From: CAZXNF01 sp050741255
GTDB lineage: Bacteria; Pseudomonadota; Gammaproteobacteria; Burkholderiales; SG8-41
Reading direction: 5' to 3'
Assembly (NCBI GenBank): GCA_050741255.1
Contig: JBOIEQ010000115.1
Location: 1 to 13,862, forward strand
Length of the DNA: 13,862 nt
Of the stretch, positions 1 to 6,560 are shown piece after piece; the first letter of the stretch is position 1; every line of letters starts with the position of its first letter. Both the position numbers and the translations under genes were made by a program. The notes beneath the pieces were generated by a model. That model made no database searches. It was not told the origin of the DNA and saw only the letters and a list, made by a program, of their open reading frames with translations.

Positions 1-501
1 CGCCTGCGCAGCCGGCGGGGGGGCAAGAGGCGCCCCCTGCGGCGGCGTAACGGCGACGGGCGCACCGGGCTGCGGCGCGGCGCCGGGAATGGCCGGCGGA
101 TCGATCAGTACGGTGTATTCACGGACCAGGCGGCCCGAACCCCAGGTCAGTTCGACCAGCAGGTCGAGGAAAGGCTCGTTGACGATGCGACTCGAGGACA
201 GCCGGATGTAGTACTGGCCGTTCGCCCGGCGTTCAATGGCCAGGCGTGCACCGGCCAGTGCGGGACTGAAGGTGATGTTGGCCGCACGAAACGCCTCCGG
301 CGACGCAAGGCGTGCCGTGAGGCTGGGAATTTCTTCTTTCTGGACGGCAACCAGCTCGATCTCGGCGGCCAGCGGCTGGCCGAGAGAGGACAGGATGGTG
401 ATTTTGCCGAGGCCGGCGGCCTCCGCAATGCCAGCGCCCCACGGCATCAGCAGCGCTGCAACCGCCGCCAATGACCCCATTTTTAACGTGAACAGGCGCA
501 C
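1..501 (-). CDS. fimV: FimV, N-terminal part (cut by window edge)
   Basis: FimV is an inner-membrane/periplasmic, peptidoglycan-binding polar organiser for type IV pili and type II secretion. The first 167 codons are present and the frame is open to base 1. I chose the GTG at 501 because a strong AAGGGGG ribosome binding site lies 5-6 nt upstream and because it adds the basic MRLFTLK n-region to a signal peptide; cleavage is plausible near AEA-A (residues 26-29). An internal ATG at 480 would lose that n-region, a TTG at 502-504 sits too close to the ribosome binding site, and an in-frame stop lies further upstream. The mature start AGLGKITILSSLGQPLAAEI, the later NEPFLDLLVELTWGSGRLVREYTVLIDPP and the following Pro/Ala-rich stretch are the typical FimV N-terminal domain. 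The LysM motif, TPR and C-terminal parts lie outside the window. The frame is closed upstream by a stop and separated from asd by about 218 bp, so it probably has its own promoter. Confidence 0.9.
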   Translation of the reverse strand, partial: MRLFTLKMGSLAAVAALLMPWGAGIAEAAGLGKITILSSLGQPLAAEIELVAVQKEEIPSLTARLASPEAFRAANITFSPALAGARLAIERRANGQYYIRLSSSRIVNEPFLDLLVELTWGSGRLVREYTVLIDPPAIPGAAPQPGAPVAVTPPQGAPLAPPPAAQA

Positions 502-519
502 CAAGCCCCCTTGCCGGTT

Positions 520-525
520 TTTATA
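520..525 (-). promoter_or_regulatory. Candidate -10 box for fimV
   Basis: Read on the minus strand this is TATAAA, ending 18 nt before the GTG start of fimV. It lies in an AT-rich block unlike the GC-rich surroundings. No good -35 is seen at 16-18 nt; the best nearby hexamer is TTGATG at 14 nt spacing. Treat it as a candidate only. Confidence 0.3.
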
Positions 526-667
526 GATATTCAAACTAACATCAAATAGTTAGGCTTGCAAGGTGACACTTCCCCTTATGTTCCGCGCCTAAGCCTAGCA
601 AAAAAAGCAATTTAGGTAACCAAAATCACAAGGGTAAGGCCAGAAAAGCTGTCAACAGAGGAGATTT

Positions 668-692
668 TTGCAACAGTCCGGGCCCGTTGCAA
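668..692. repeat. Inverted repeat / hairpin between asd and fimV
   Basis: TTGCAAC at 668-674 pairs with GTTGCAA at 686-692 around an 11-nt loop containing GGGCCC. TTGCAA is itself palindromic and occurs a third time at 556-561. The hairpin lies about 27 nt past the asd stop. In the direction of asd transcription it is followed by A residues, not a T tract, so it is not a standard intrinsic terminator. The rest of 502-719 is AT-rich non-coding DNA in which I see no gene. It includes a perfect TTGACA on the minus strand (655-650) without a convincing -10. Confidence 0.4.
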
Positions 693-719
693 CCCCGACA
701 GGTCCCTAACGGGTGCCGA

Positions 720-1847
720 CTAACGCTCCACCAGCAGCCGTAGCATGCGGCGCAGGGGCTCGGCCGCGCCCCACAGGAGCTGGTCGCCCACCGTGAAGGC
801 GGAGAGGTATTGCCCTCCCATCTGCAGCTTGCGCAGCCGCCCGACCGGGATATGCATGCGACCGCTCACTGCGGCCGGCGTGAGTTCCCGCATGGAGCGC
901 TCGCGGTCGTTGGGAATCACCCGCGCCCAAGGGTTGGCCTTGGCCAGCATGTCGGCGATCTCGTCCAGAGGCACGTCTTTCCGGAGCTTGATCGTCAGCC
1001 CCTGGCTATGGCAACGCATGGCGCCGATCCGGACGCACAGGCTGTCCACCGGGATGGCGGCCGGGGTAAACCCCGGGCCGCGGCCGAGGATCTTGTTGGT
1101 TTCGGCGCCGCCCTTCCATTCCTCAAGCGACATGCCGTCGCCCAGGTCCTTGTCGATCCAGGGGATGAGGTTGCCGGCGAGCGGCACGCCGCCGAAATTG
1201 TCCATCGGCAGGGAGCCGTCAGTCTGCTTCGCCAGCACCTTGCGGTCGATGTCGAGGATCGCGGAGGCCGGATCCGCGAGCAGGTCTTTCACCTCGGCAT
1301 GGACCAGGCCGAACTGGGTCAGCAGTTCGCGCATGTGCTGCGCGCCGCCGCCGGACGCCGCCTGGTAGGTCATGCACGTCATCCATTCGACGAGGTCGTG
1401 CTGGAACAACCCGTGCAGGCCCATCAGCATGCAGCTCACCGTGCAGTTGCCGCCGGCGTAGTTGCGGATGCCCTTGGCCAGCGCGGCCTGGATCACGCCC
1501 ATGTTCACCGGGTCGAGCACGATGACGGCGTCGTCCTTCATGCGCAGCGTTTTGGCGGCGTCGATCCAGTAGCCCTTCCAGCCCGCCGCGCGCAGGCGCG
1601 GGTAGACCGCGGTCGTGTAGTCGCTGCCCTGGCAGGTCAGCACCACGTCCATCTGCCTGAGGTCGTCGATGCTGTTGGCGTCGCGCAGCGGCTGCGCTTC
1701 CTTGCCGACGAAGGGGCCCATCGCGCCGACCTGCGAAGTCGAGAAGAACACCGGCTCGATCAGGGCGAAGTCCTGCTCCGCATGCATGCGCTGCATGAGC
1801 ACCGACCCCACCATCCCGCGCCAGCCGACCAGTCCTACACGCATCAT
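720..1847 (-). CDS. asd: Aspartate-semialdehyde dehydrogenase
   Basis: Asd reduces aspartyl-phosphate to aspartate semialdehyde with NADPH, the branch point to Lys/diaminopimelate, Met and Thr. The product is 375 aa, the length of the proteobacterial (E. coli-type) enzyme. Visible are the NADP-binding GLVGWRGMVGS (residues 5-15), the catalytic cysteine in GGNCTVSCM (Cys135), and the substrate-binding Arg/His in RIGAMRCHSQG (Arg273, His280). The start has two tandem ATG codons (1847 and 1844) after GAGGA, which is about 8 nt upstream. It follows leuB at a 62-nt distance on the same strand, so it is probably the last gene of the leu transcription unit. No U-tract terminator follows. Confidence 0.97.
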   Translation of the reverse strand: MMRVGLVGWRGMVGSVLMQRMHAEQDFALIEPVFFSTSQVGAMGPFVGKEAQPLRDANSIDDLRQMDVVLTCQGSDYTTAVYPRLRAAGWKGYWIDAAKTLRMKDDAVIVLDPVNMGVIQAALAKGIRNYAGGNCTVSCMLMGLHGLFQHDLVEWMTCMTYQAASGGGAQHMRELLTQFGLVHAEVKDLLADPASAILDIDRKVLAKQTDGSLPMDNFGGVPLAGNLIPWIDKDLGDGMSLEEWKGGAETNKILGRGPGFTPAAIPVDSLCVRIGAMRCHSQGLTIKLRKDVPLDEIADMLAKANPWARVIPNDRERSMRELTPAAVSGRMHIPVGRLRKLQMGGQYLSAFTVGDQLLWGAAEPLRRMLRLLVER

Positions 1848-1910
1848 GATTGCCGTCCTCGTAAACCCGTTTAACGCCGCCGGCGCCTCCGCGCTGACCG
1901 GCTGTTGTCC

Positions 1911-2981
1911 CTATTCCGCCAGGGCCGCCACCACGGCATCACCCATCGCCGCCGTGCCGACCTTCGTAGCACCCGGCTCGTCGATGTCGGGTGTGCGGTA
2001 GCCCTGCTTCAGCACCCGTTTCACCGCCTCTTCCACCCGCGTCGCGGCGTCCGCCAGGCCGAAGGTGTAGCGCAGCATCATCGCGCCCGACAGGATCGTC
2101 GCCAGCGGATTCGCCACGCCCTTGCCGGCGATGTCCGGCGCCGAGCCGTGGATCGGCTCGTAGAGCCCCTTGTTGTTCACATCGAGCGAGGCCGACGGCA
2201 GCATGCCGATCGAACCGGTCAGCATCGACGCCTCGTCGGACAGGATGTCGCCGAACATGTTGCCCGTCACGATCACGTCGAACTGCTTGGGCCGGCGCAC
2301 GAGTTGCATGGCGGCGTTGTCCACGTACATGTGGCTGAGTTCGACCTGCGGGTAGCGCTTCGCGACGTCGAGCACGATCTCGCGCCAGAAACGGCTCGTC
2401 TCCAGCACGTTCTCCTTGTCCACCGAGCACAGCCGCTTGCCGCGCTTGAGCGCGGCCTGGAACCCGACTTCCGCGATGCGGCGGATCTCCGGCTCCGAAT
2501 ACAGCATGGTGTCGTAGCCTTCGCGTTCGCCGCGCGCGTTGTCGCGCCGGCCGCGCGGCTCGCCGAAATAGATGTCGCCGGTCAGTTCGCGGATGATCAG
2601 GAGGTCGAGGCCCGCCACCAGTTCCGGCTTCAGCGATGAAGCCCCGGCGAGTTCTTCGAACAACAGCGCGGGGCGCAGGTTCGCGAACAGCCCCAACTCC
2701 TTGCGGATGCGCAGGATGCCCTGCTCCGGCCGCTGCGGGCGCGGCAGCGCGTCGTATTTCGGGCCGCCGACCGCGCCGGCGATCACGGCGTCCGCCGCAC
2801 GGGCGAGCTTCAGCGTCGGCTCCGGCAGCGGGTCGCCGTGCGCGTCGAAGCCGGCGCCACCGAAGGGCGCCTGCTCGAGTTCGAGCTTCAAGCCGTCACG
2901 GCGCAGGCACTCGAACACCTTCACCGCTTCGGCGGTGATTTCCGGACCGATCCCGTCGCCGGGCAGTACTGCAATTTTCAT
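1911..2981 (-). CDS. leuB: 3-isopropylmalate dehydrogenase
   Basis: LeuB oxidatively decarboxylates 3-isopropylmalate to 2-oxoisocaproate with NAD+, the third dedicated step of leucine synthesis. The product is 356 aa, normal for the family. It begins MKIAVLPGDGIGPEI. The family signature NMFGDILSDEASMLTGSIGM spans residues 241-260, catalytic Tyr138 is in DIYFG, Lys189 in SVDKEN, and Mg-binding Asp221, Asp245 and Asp249 are present. The open frame runs upstream to 3149, but that extension only translates the intergenic heptamer repeats. I chose the second of two tandem ATGs (2981; the other is 2984) because GGAG at 2990-2987 then has 5-nt spacing. The gene is 103 nt after leuD, with an unusual stem-loop between them. 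Confidence 0.97.
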   Translation of the reverse strand: MKIAVLPGDGIGPEITAEAVKVFECLRRDGLKLELEQAPFGGAGFDAHGDPLPEPTLKLARAADAVIAGAVGGPKYDALPRPQRPEQGILRIRKELGLFANLRPALLFEELAGASSLKPELVAGLDLLIIRELTGDIYFGEPRGRRDNARGEREGYDTMLYSEPEIRRIAEVGFQAALKRGKRLCSVDKENVLETSRFWREIVLDVAKRYPQVELSHMYVDNAAMQLVRRPKQFDVIVTGNMFGDILSDEASMLTGSIGMLPSASLDVNNKGLYEPIHGSAPDIAGKGVANPLATILSGAMMLRYTFGLADAATRVEEAVKRVLKQGYRTPDIDEPGATKVGTAAMGDAVVAALAE

Positions 2982-2990
2982 CATTTCTCC

Positions 2991-3088
2991 GTGAGGCGTA
3001 AGGCGACAGGCGTGAGGCGTAACCCCCGCGCCACGGCCACACCTGTCGATCGCGTCCCTGGCCTCTCGCCGCTCGCCTCTCGCCTCAC
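2991..3088 (-). repeat. Heptamer-repeat stem-loop between leuD and leuB
   Basis: The plus strand at 2991-3018 consists of four tandem 7-mers (GTGAGGC, GTAAGGC, GACAGGC, GTGAGGC). The minus strand at 3088-3061 holds four more (GTGAGGC, GAGAGGC, GAGCGGC, GAGAGGC). The two 28-nt blocks are inverted and match at 23 of 28 positions around a 42-nt loop, so the leuD-leuB mRNA can form a long stem. The leuD stop TGA (3087-3085) lies in the 5' arm. The leuB ribosome binding site GGAG (2990-2987) starts right after the 3' arm. It could affect leuB translation or mRNA decay, or be a mere repeat expansion; the sequence does not decide this. Confidence 0.75.
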
Positions 3089-3723
3089 GTGAACAACCAC
3101 GGCTGCGCCTGCTGGTGGCGCCCCTCGAACGCCCGGATCTTGTCGGCATGCTCCAGCGTCAGGCCGATTTCGTCGAGGCCGTTCAGCAGGCAATGCTTGC
3201 GGAACGCGTCGATCTCGAACTTGAGCACCTTCCCCGACGGCGTGGTCACGCTTTGCTGTTCGAGGTCCACCGCAAGCTGGTAGCCCGGCTTGCCTTCGAC
3301 CTCCTTGAAGAGCGCATCGACCACGTCCGCCGGCAGCGTGATGAGCAGGAGACCGTTCTTGAAGCTGTTGTTGTAGAAGATGTCCGCGAAACTCGGCGCG
3401 ATCACCGCCTGATAGCCATCCTGCAGCAGGGCCCACGGCGCGTGCTCGCGCGAGGAGCCGCAACCGAAATTCTCGCGCGCGAGCAGCACCGTCGCGCCGC
3501 GGTAGCGAGGCTGGTTCAGAATGAAATCCGGATTGAGCGGCCGGCCGGTGTTGTCCTGCCCCGGCTCGCCGCGATCGAGATAGCGCCATTCGTCGAACAG
3601 GTTGGGGCCGAAACCCGACCGCTGGATCGATTTCAGGAATTGCTTGGGGATGATCGCGTCGGTGTCGACGTTGGCGCGGTCGAGCGGCGCCACGAGACCT
3701 TCGCGTCGTATGAATTTATCCAT
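3085..3723 (-). CDS. leuD: 3-isopropylmalate dehydratase, small subunit
   Basis: LeuD is the swivel-domain subunit that pairs with LeuC to isomerise 2-isopropylmalate to 3-isopropylmalate. The product is 212 aa, close to the family's ~200. Diagnostic stretches are the N-terminal NVDTDAIIPKQFL (residues 18-30) and GCGSSREHAPWAL (87-99), followed by SFADIFYNNSFKNGLL. No clear ribosome binding site precedes the ATG at 3723. The stop of the upstream lipoprotein gene lies only 3 nt before it (TGA CCC ATG), so translation is probably coupled to that small gene. The stop codon lies within the heptamer-repeat stem downstream. Confidence 0.97.
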   Translation of the reverse strand: MDKFIRREGLVAPLDRANVDTDAIIPKQFLKSIQRSGFGPNLFDEWRYLDRGEPGQDNTGRPLNPDFILNQPRYRGATVLLARENFGCGSSREHAPWALLQDGYQAVIAPSFADIFYNNSFKNGLLLITLPADVVDALFKEVEGKPGYQLAVDLEQQSVTTPSGKVLKFEIDAFRKHCLLNGLDEIGLTLEHADKIRAFEGRHQQAQPWLFT

Positions 3724-3726
3724 GGG

Positions 3727-3858
3727 TCAATTGCTCGATTTGCGCTGAATGGACTCGCCGACCTTCTCGACGTCCTTGCCGAAGCCGTGCACGGTATTGC
3801 AGCCTGCCGCCACGACCGCCATCGCGACCAGCCCGAGCAACCCTGTCAGTTTGCGCAT
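3727..3858 (-). CDS. Entericidin A/B-family small lipoprotein
   Basis: This is a 43-aa ORF between leuC and leuD. The product begins MRKLTGLLGLVAMAVVAAGC, a lipoprotein signal with a lipobox-like AAGC and the lipidated Cys at residue 20. A short polar tail (NTVHGFGKDVEKVGESIQRK) matches the entericidin EcnA/EcnB pattern of a Gly-x-Asp-x-Glu amphipathic segment. AGGTG lies 6 nt before the ATG at 3858. It starts 9 nt after the leuC stop and ends 3 nt before leuD, so it is co-transcribed and likely needed for efficient leuD translation. Family knowledge: EcnA/B were described as antidote and toxin lipoproteins in E. coli; a toxic role here is unproven. From memory, similar genes sit at this position in other betaproteobacteria. 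Confidence 0.88.
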   Translation of the reverse strand: MRKLTGLLGLVAMAVVAAGCNTVHGFGKDVEKVGESIQRKSSN

Positions 3859-3867
3859 GATCGACAC

Positions 3868-5286
3868 CTAGGCGAGCTCACGAACGTCGACGAAATGACC
3901 CGTCACCGCGGCTGCCGCCGCCATCGCCGGGCTCACCAGATGCGTGCGCCCGCGCGGGCCCTGCCGCCCCTCGAAGTTGCGGTTGGAAGTGGACGCGCAG
4001 CGCTCCTCGGGCTTCAACTGGTCTTCGTTCATGCCAAGGCACATCGAGCAACCCGGTTCGCGCCATTCGAATCCGGCCTCGAGGAAGATCTTGTCGAGCC
4101 CTTCGAGTTCCGCCTGCGCCTTCACCGGTCCCGAACCCGGCACCACCAGCGCCTGCTTGATGGACGGCGCGACGTGACGCCCCTTCGCGACCTGCGCGGC
4201 GGCGCGCAGGTCTTCGATGCGCGAATTGGTGCACGACCCGATGAACACGATGTCGGGCTTGATCTCAGTCATCGGCGTGTTCGCCGTGAGACCCATGTAG
4301 GCCAGCGCGCGCTCGATGCCCTCGCGCTTGGTCGGGTTCTTCTCCTGCGCCGGGTCCGGCACCTTGCCGTCGACGGTCGTGACCATTTCCGGCGAGGTGC
4401 CCCAGGTCACCTGCGGCTTGATGCTGGCCGCATCAAGCTCGACGACCTTGTCGAACACCGCGCCCTCGTCACTCTTCAGCGTGCGCCAGTACGCTTCGGC
4501 CGCATCCCACTGCGCGCCCTTGGGCGCGAAATCGCGGCCCTTCACGTAGGCGATCGTCTTGTCGTCCACGGCGACCATGCCGGCGCGGGCGCCCGCCTCG
4601 ATCGTCATGTTGCACATGGTCATGCGGCCTTCCATCGACAGGCCGCGCACGGCGCTGCCCGCGAACTCGATCGCGTAGCCGGTGCCGCCGGCGGTGCCGA
4701 TCCTGCCGATGATGGCGAGAATGACGTCCTTCGCGGTAACACCGAAGCCGAGTTCGCCTTCCACGCGGACCTGCATGGCTTTCGATTTCTTCGTGACCAG
4801 GCACTGCGTCGCGAGCACGTGCTCGACCTCGCTGGTGCCGATGCCGAAGGCCAGCGCGCCGAGTGCGCCGTGCGTGCTGGTATGCGAGTCGCCGCAGACG
4901 ACCGTCATGCCCGGCAACGAGGCACCGCTCTCCGGCCCGATGACATGCACGATGCCCTGCCGCTTGTCGAGGAAGGGGAAGTACACCTTCGCCCCGAACT
5001 CGCCCATGTTCTTGTCCAGCGTCTCGACCTGCAGGCGCGACACCTGATCGGTGATGCCGTCGAGGCCGCGCTCCCAGCCGCGCGTGGGCGTGTTGTGGTC
5101 GGCGGTCGCGACCACGGACCCCACCCGCCACTGCTTGCGGCCGGCGAGTTTCAGGCCTTCATAGGCCTGCGGACTCGTCACTTCATGCACGAGATGGCGG
5201 TCGATGTAGATCAGCGCGGTGCCGTCGGCATCCTCGTGGACGAAGTGGCTGTCCCACAATTTCTGGTAGAGCGTGCGAGCGCCCAT
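3868..5286 (-). CDS. leuC: 3-isopropylmalate dehydratase, large subunit
   Basis: LeuC is the [4Fe-4S] catalytic subunit of isopropylmalate isomerase and works with LeuD. The product is 472 aa, as expected. The three cluster cysteines are visible: Cys352 in FIGSCTNSR, and Cys413 and Cys416 in GCSMCLGMN. Substrate/active-site motifs include ATADHNTPT (60-68) and CGDSHTSTHGALGALAFGIG (131-150). AAGGG lies 6 nt before the ATG at 5286. It is the first gene of the leuC-lipoprotein-leuD-leuB-asd series and has a plausible promoter 33 nt upstream of the start codon. I found no leucine-rich leader peptide, so E. coli-type leuL attenuation is not supported. Confidence 0.97.
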   Translation of the reverse strand: MGARTLYQKLWDSHFVHEDADGTALIYIDRHLVHEVTSPQAYEGLKLAGRKQWRVGSVVATADHNTPTRGWERGLDGITDQVSRLQVETLDKNMGEFGAKVYFPFLDKRQGIVHVIGPESGASLPGMTVVCGDSHTSTHGALGALAFGIGTSEVEHVLATQCLVTKKSKAMQVRVEGELGFGVTAKDVILAIIGRIGTAGGTGYAIEFAGSAVRGLSMEGRMTMCNMTIEAGARAGMVAVDDKTIAYVKGRDFAPKGAQWDAAEAYWRTLKSDEGAVFDKVVELDAASIKPQVTWGTSPEMVTTVDGKVPDPAQEKNPTKREGIERALAYMGLTANTPMTEIKPDIVFIGSCTNSRIEDLRAAAQVAKGRHVAPSIKQALVVPGSGPVKAQAELEGLDKIFLEAGFEWREPGCSMCLGMNEDQLKPEERCASTSNRNFEGRQGPRGRTHLVSPAMAAAAAVTGHFVDVRELA

Positions 5287-5318
5287 GAAAAACCCTTGTA
5301 AGCCGTTGGAAACGCGGG

Positions 5319-5324
5319 ATTATC
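5319..5324 (-). promoter_or_regulatory. Candidate extended -10 promoter of leuC
   Basis: The minus strand reads TGGGATAAT, an extended -10 element (TGn plus GATAAT, 5 of 6 to consensus). A start about 7 nt downstream would leave a leader of some 26 nt with the AAGGG ribosome binding site. No good -35 is present at 17 nt, which is tolerable for an extended -10. It fits a separate transcription unit beginning at leuC. Confidence 0.45.
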
Positions 5325-5332
5325 CCACAAAT

Positions 5333-5352
5333 CGGCGGCGTTCCGGCCGCCG
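5333..5352 (-). terminator. GC-rich hairpin after the MFS gene
   Basis: CGGCGGC and GCCGCCG form a perfect 7-bp stem with a 6-nt loop, 10 nt past the MFS gene stop. On the minus strand it is followed only by ATTTGTGG, so the U tract is poor. It could be a weak terminator between the aroC-MFS unit and the leuC promoter. Confidence 0.3.
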
Positions 5353-5362
5353 CGTTACCGGC

Positions 5363-6514
5363 TTAGACGCGGGAACGCGCCGCGAGTGCCGCCCCGCCCA
5401 GTGCGGCGCAGCCTGCTGCCAGGCTGAAGGTGCCCACCGGGCCCAGCCACTCCCAGAGCACACCACTCCCGAGCGCGCCCAGCGTGCCGCCGACGCCGAA
5501 GGTCAGGCTGGAATACACGGCCTGCCCGCGCGCCTGCTGGCGGCCCGCGATCAGGCGCTGCACCAGCCCCAGCGCGGATGCATGGAAAGTGCCGAAGGTC
5601 GCGGCATGCAGCAGTTGTGCGAGGAGGAGGAGCGGCAGGTGCTGCGCGCCCCACGCGATCAGCAGGAAGCGCACCACTGCCAGCGCGAAACTCACGAGCA
5701 GGATGGTCCGCAGCGTGAACGCCCGCGTCAGTTGCGGCATGACCAGGAAGATCACGATCTCGGCCGCCACGCCCAGCGCCCACAGCGCGCCCACCGCGGC
5801 CTTCGAGTAGCCGAGTTCGACCAGATAGATCGAAAAGAAGGTGTAGTACGGGCCGTGCGCCATCGCCATCAGCGCGCAGGCCACAAACAGCACGATCACG
5901 TCGGGGTCGCGCAGTCGCGCGAGGAGCGGGGTTTCGTCGTGCGGGCCGGCCGCCACCGGTGCTTCCGGCACGCGCCACAGGAAGACGAGCATGGTCGCCA
6001 TCAGTGCGGCGATGATCGCCGGCAGCGCGGTGACGGGAATGTGGTCCAGCGCGGCGCCGATCCCGCCGACGGCCGCGATGAACCCGATGGAGCCCCACAC
6101 CCGCACGCGCCCGTAGCGCCCGAAATGCGTACCCAGATGCCCCAGCGTCGTCACTTCGGCGATCGGCAGCGCGGCGCTCCAGAAATAACTCATGGCCGCG
6201 ACCGTGACGACCACCAGCACGAGATGATCGCCGGCGAGGATGGGCAGGAAGGCCGCGGTGCCGGCAAAGCCCGCCCAGCGGGCCACCACGATCCGCGTGC
6301 CGCGCCGGTCCGCAAGCCCGGCCCAGTATTGCGCGGCGAAGATGCGCATCACCTGCGGCAGCGCCAGCACCGCGCCGATCGCCGCCGCGCTAAGGCCGAT
6401 GCCGTTCAGATAGAGGGAAAAGTACGGCGCGAACGCGCCGAGATAGGCGAAATAGAAGAAATAGAAGCCGGCAAGTGGCCAATAGGGAAAACCGTGAATA
6501 CGGGCAGCCGTCAT
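5363..6514 (-). CDS. MFS transporter, HcaT/LacY-like
   Basis: This is a 383-aa inner-membrane protein with about 12 hydrophobic segments. The start FYFFYFAYLGAFAPYFSLYL (residues 17-36) resembles the MFS_1-like group (3-phenylpropionate permease HcaT, LacY and relatives). The A-like loop ADRRGTR (about 68-74) and the phenylalanine/tyrosine-rich first helix fit that group. The substrate cannot be read from the sequence. The ATG at 6514 has no clear ribosome binding site. The gene is 46 nt after aroC on the same strand, with a hairpin between, so the two may be co-transcribed. Its place between aroC and leuC does not by itself imply a role in amino acid metabolism. Confidence 0.85.
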   Translation of the reverse strand: MTAARIHGFPYWPLAGFYFFYFAYLGAFAPYFSLYLNGIGLSAAAIGAVLALPQVMRIFAAQYWAGLADRRGTRIVVARWAGFAGTAAFLPILAGDHLVLVVVTVAAMSYFWSAALPIAEVTTLGHLGTHFGRYGRVRVWGSIGFIAAVGGIGAALDHIPVTALPAIIAALMATMLVFLWRVPEAPVAAGPHDETPLLARLRDPDVIVLFVACALMAMAHGPYYTFFSIYLVELGYSKAAVGALWALGVAAEIVIFLVMPQLTRAFTLRTILLVSFALAVVRFLLIAWGAQHLPLLLLAQLLHAATFGTFHASALGLVQRLIAGRQQARGQAVYSSLTFGVGGTLGALGSGVLWEWLGPVGTFSLAAGCAALGGAALAARSRV

Positions 6515-6541
6515 TTACGCAACGCGTACCGCGTTCGGCGC

Positions 6542-6559
6542 CGGGCGCAACGGCGCCCG
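6542..6559 (-). repeat. Short perfect hairpin between aroC and the MFS gene
   Basis: CGGGCGC and GCGCCCG form a 7-bp stem closed by a 4-nt loop, 1 nt after the aroC stop. There is no T tract, so it is more likely an mRNA-end or processing structure than an efficient terminator. Confidence 0.35.
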
Positions 6560-6560
6560 C

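Noticed and set aside
600..625. Sigma-54 promoter for fimV
   Set aside because: A TGG...TTGC pair exists on the minus strand, but the GG-GC spacing is one base too long and the intervening consensus bases are missing.
660..719. Intrinsic terminator after asd
   Set aside because: The hairpin at 668-692 is followed by A residues in the asd direction; the T run lies on the wrong strand for a minus-strand terminator.
2985..3149. N-terminal extension of leuB
   Set aside because: The extra residues only translate the heptamer repeats and overlap leuD. LeuB proteins begin at MKIAVLPGDG, and a good ribosome binding site fits there.
3115..5301. 728-codon open frame on the plus strand opposite leuC and leuD
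   Set aside because: Its translation is rich in Arg, His and Val with no domain pattern. It lies antisense to leuC, the lipoprotein gene and leuD, which are certain. Long antisense frames are normal in GC-rich DNA.
5287..5362. leuL-type leader peptide and attenuator
   Set aside because: The 76-bp gap has no short ORF with leucine codons and no U-tract terminator; only a hairpin and a -10 box are seen.
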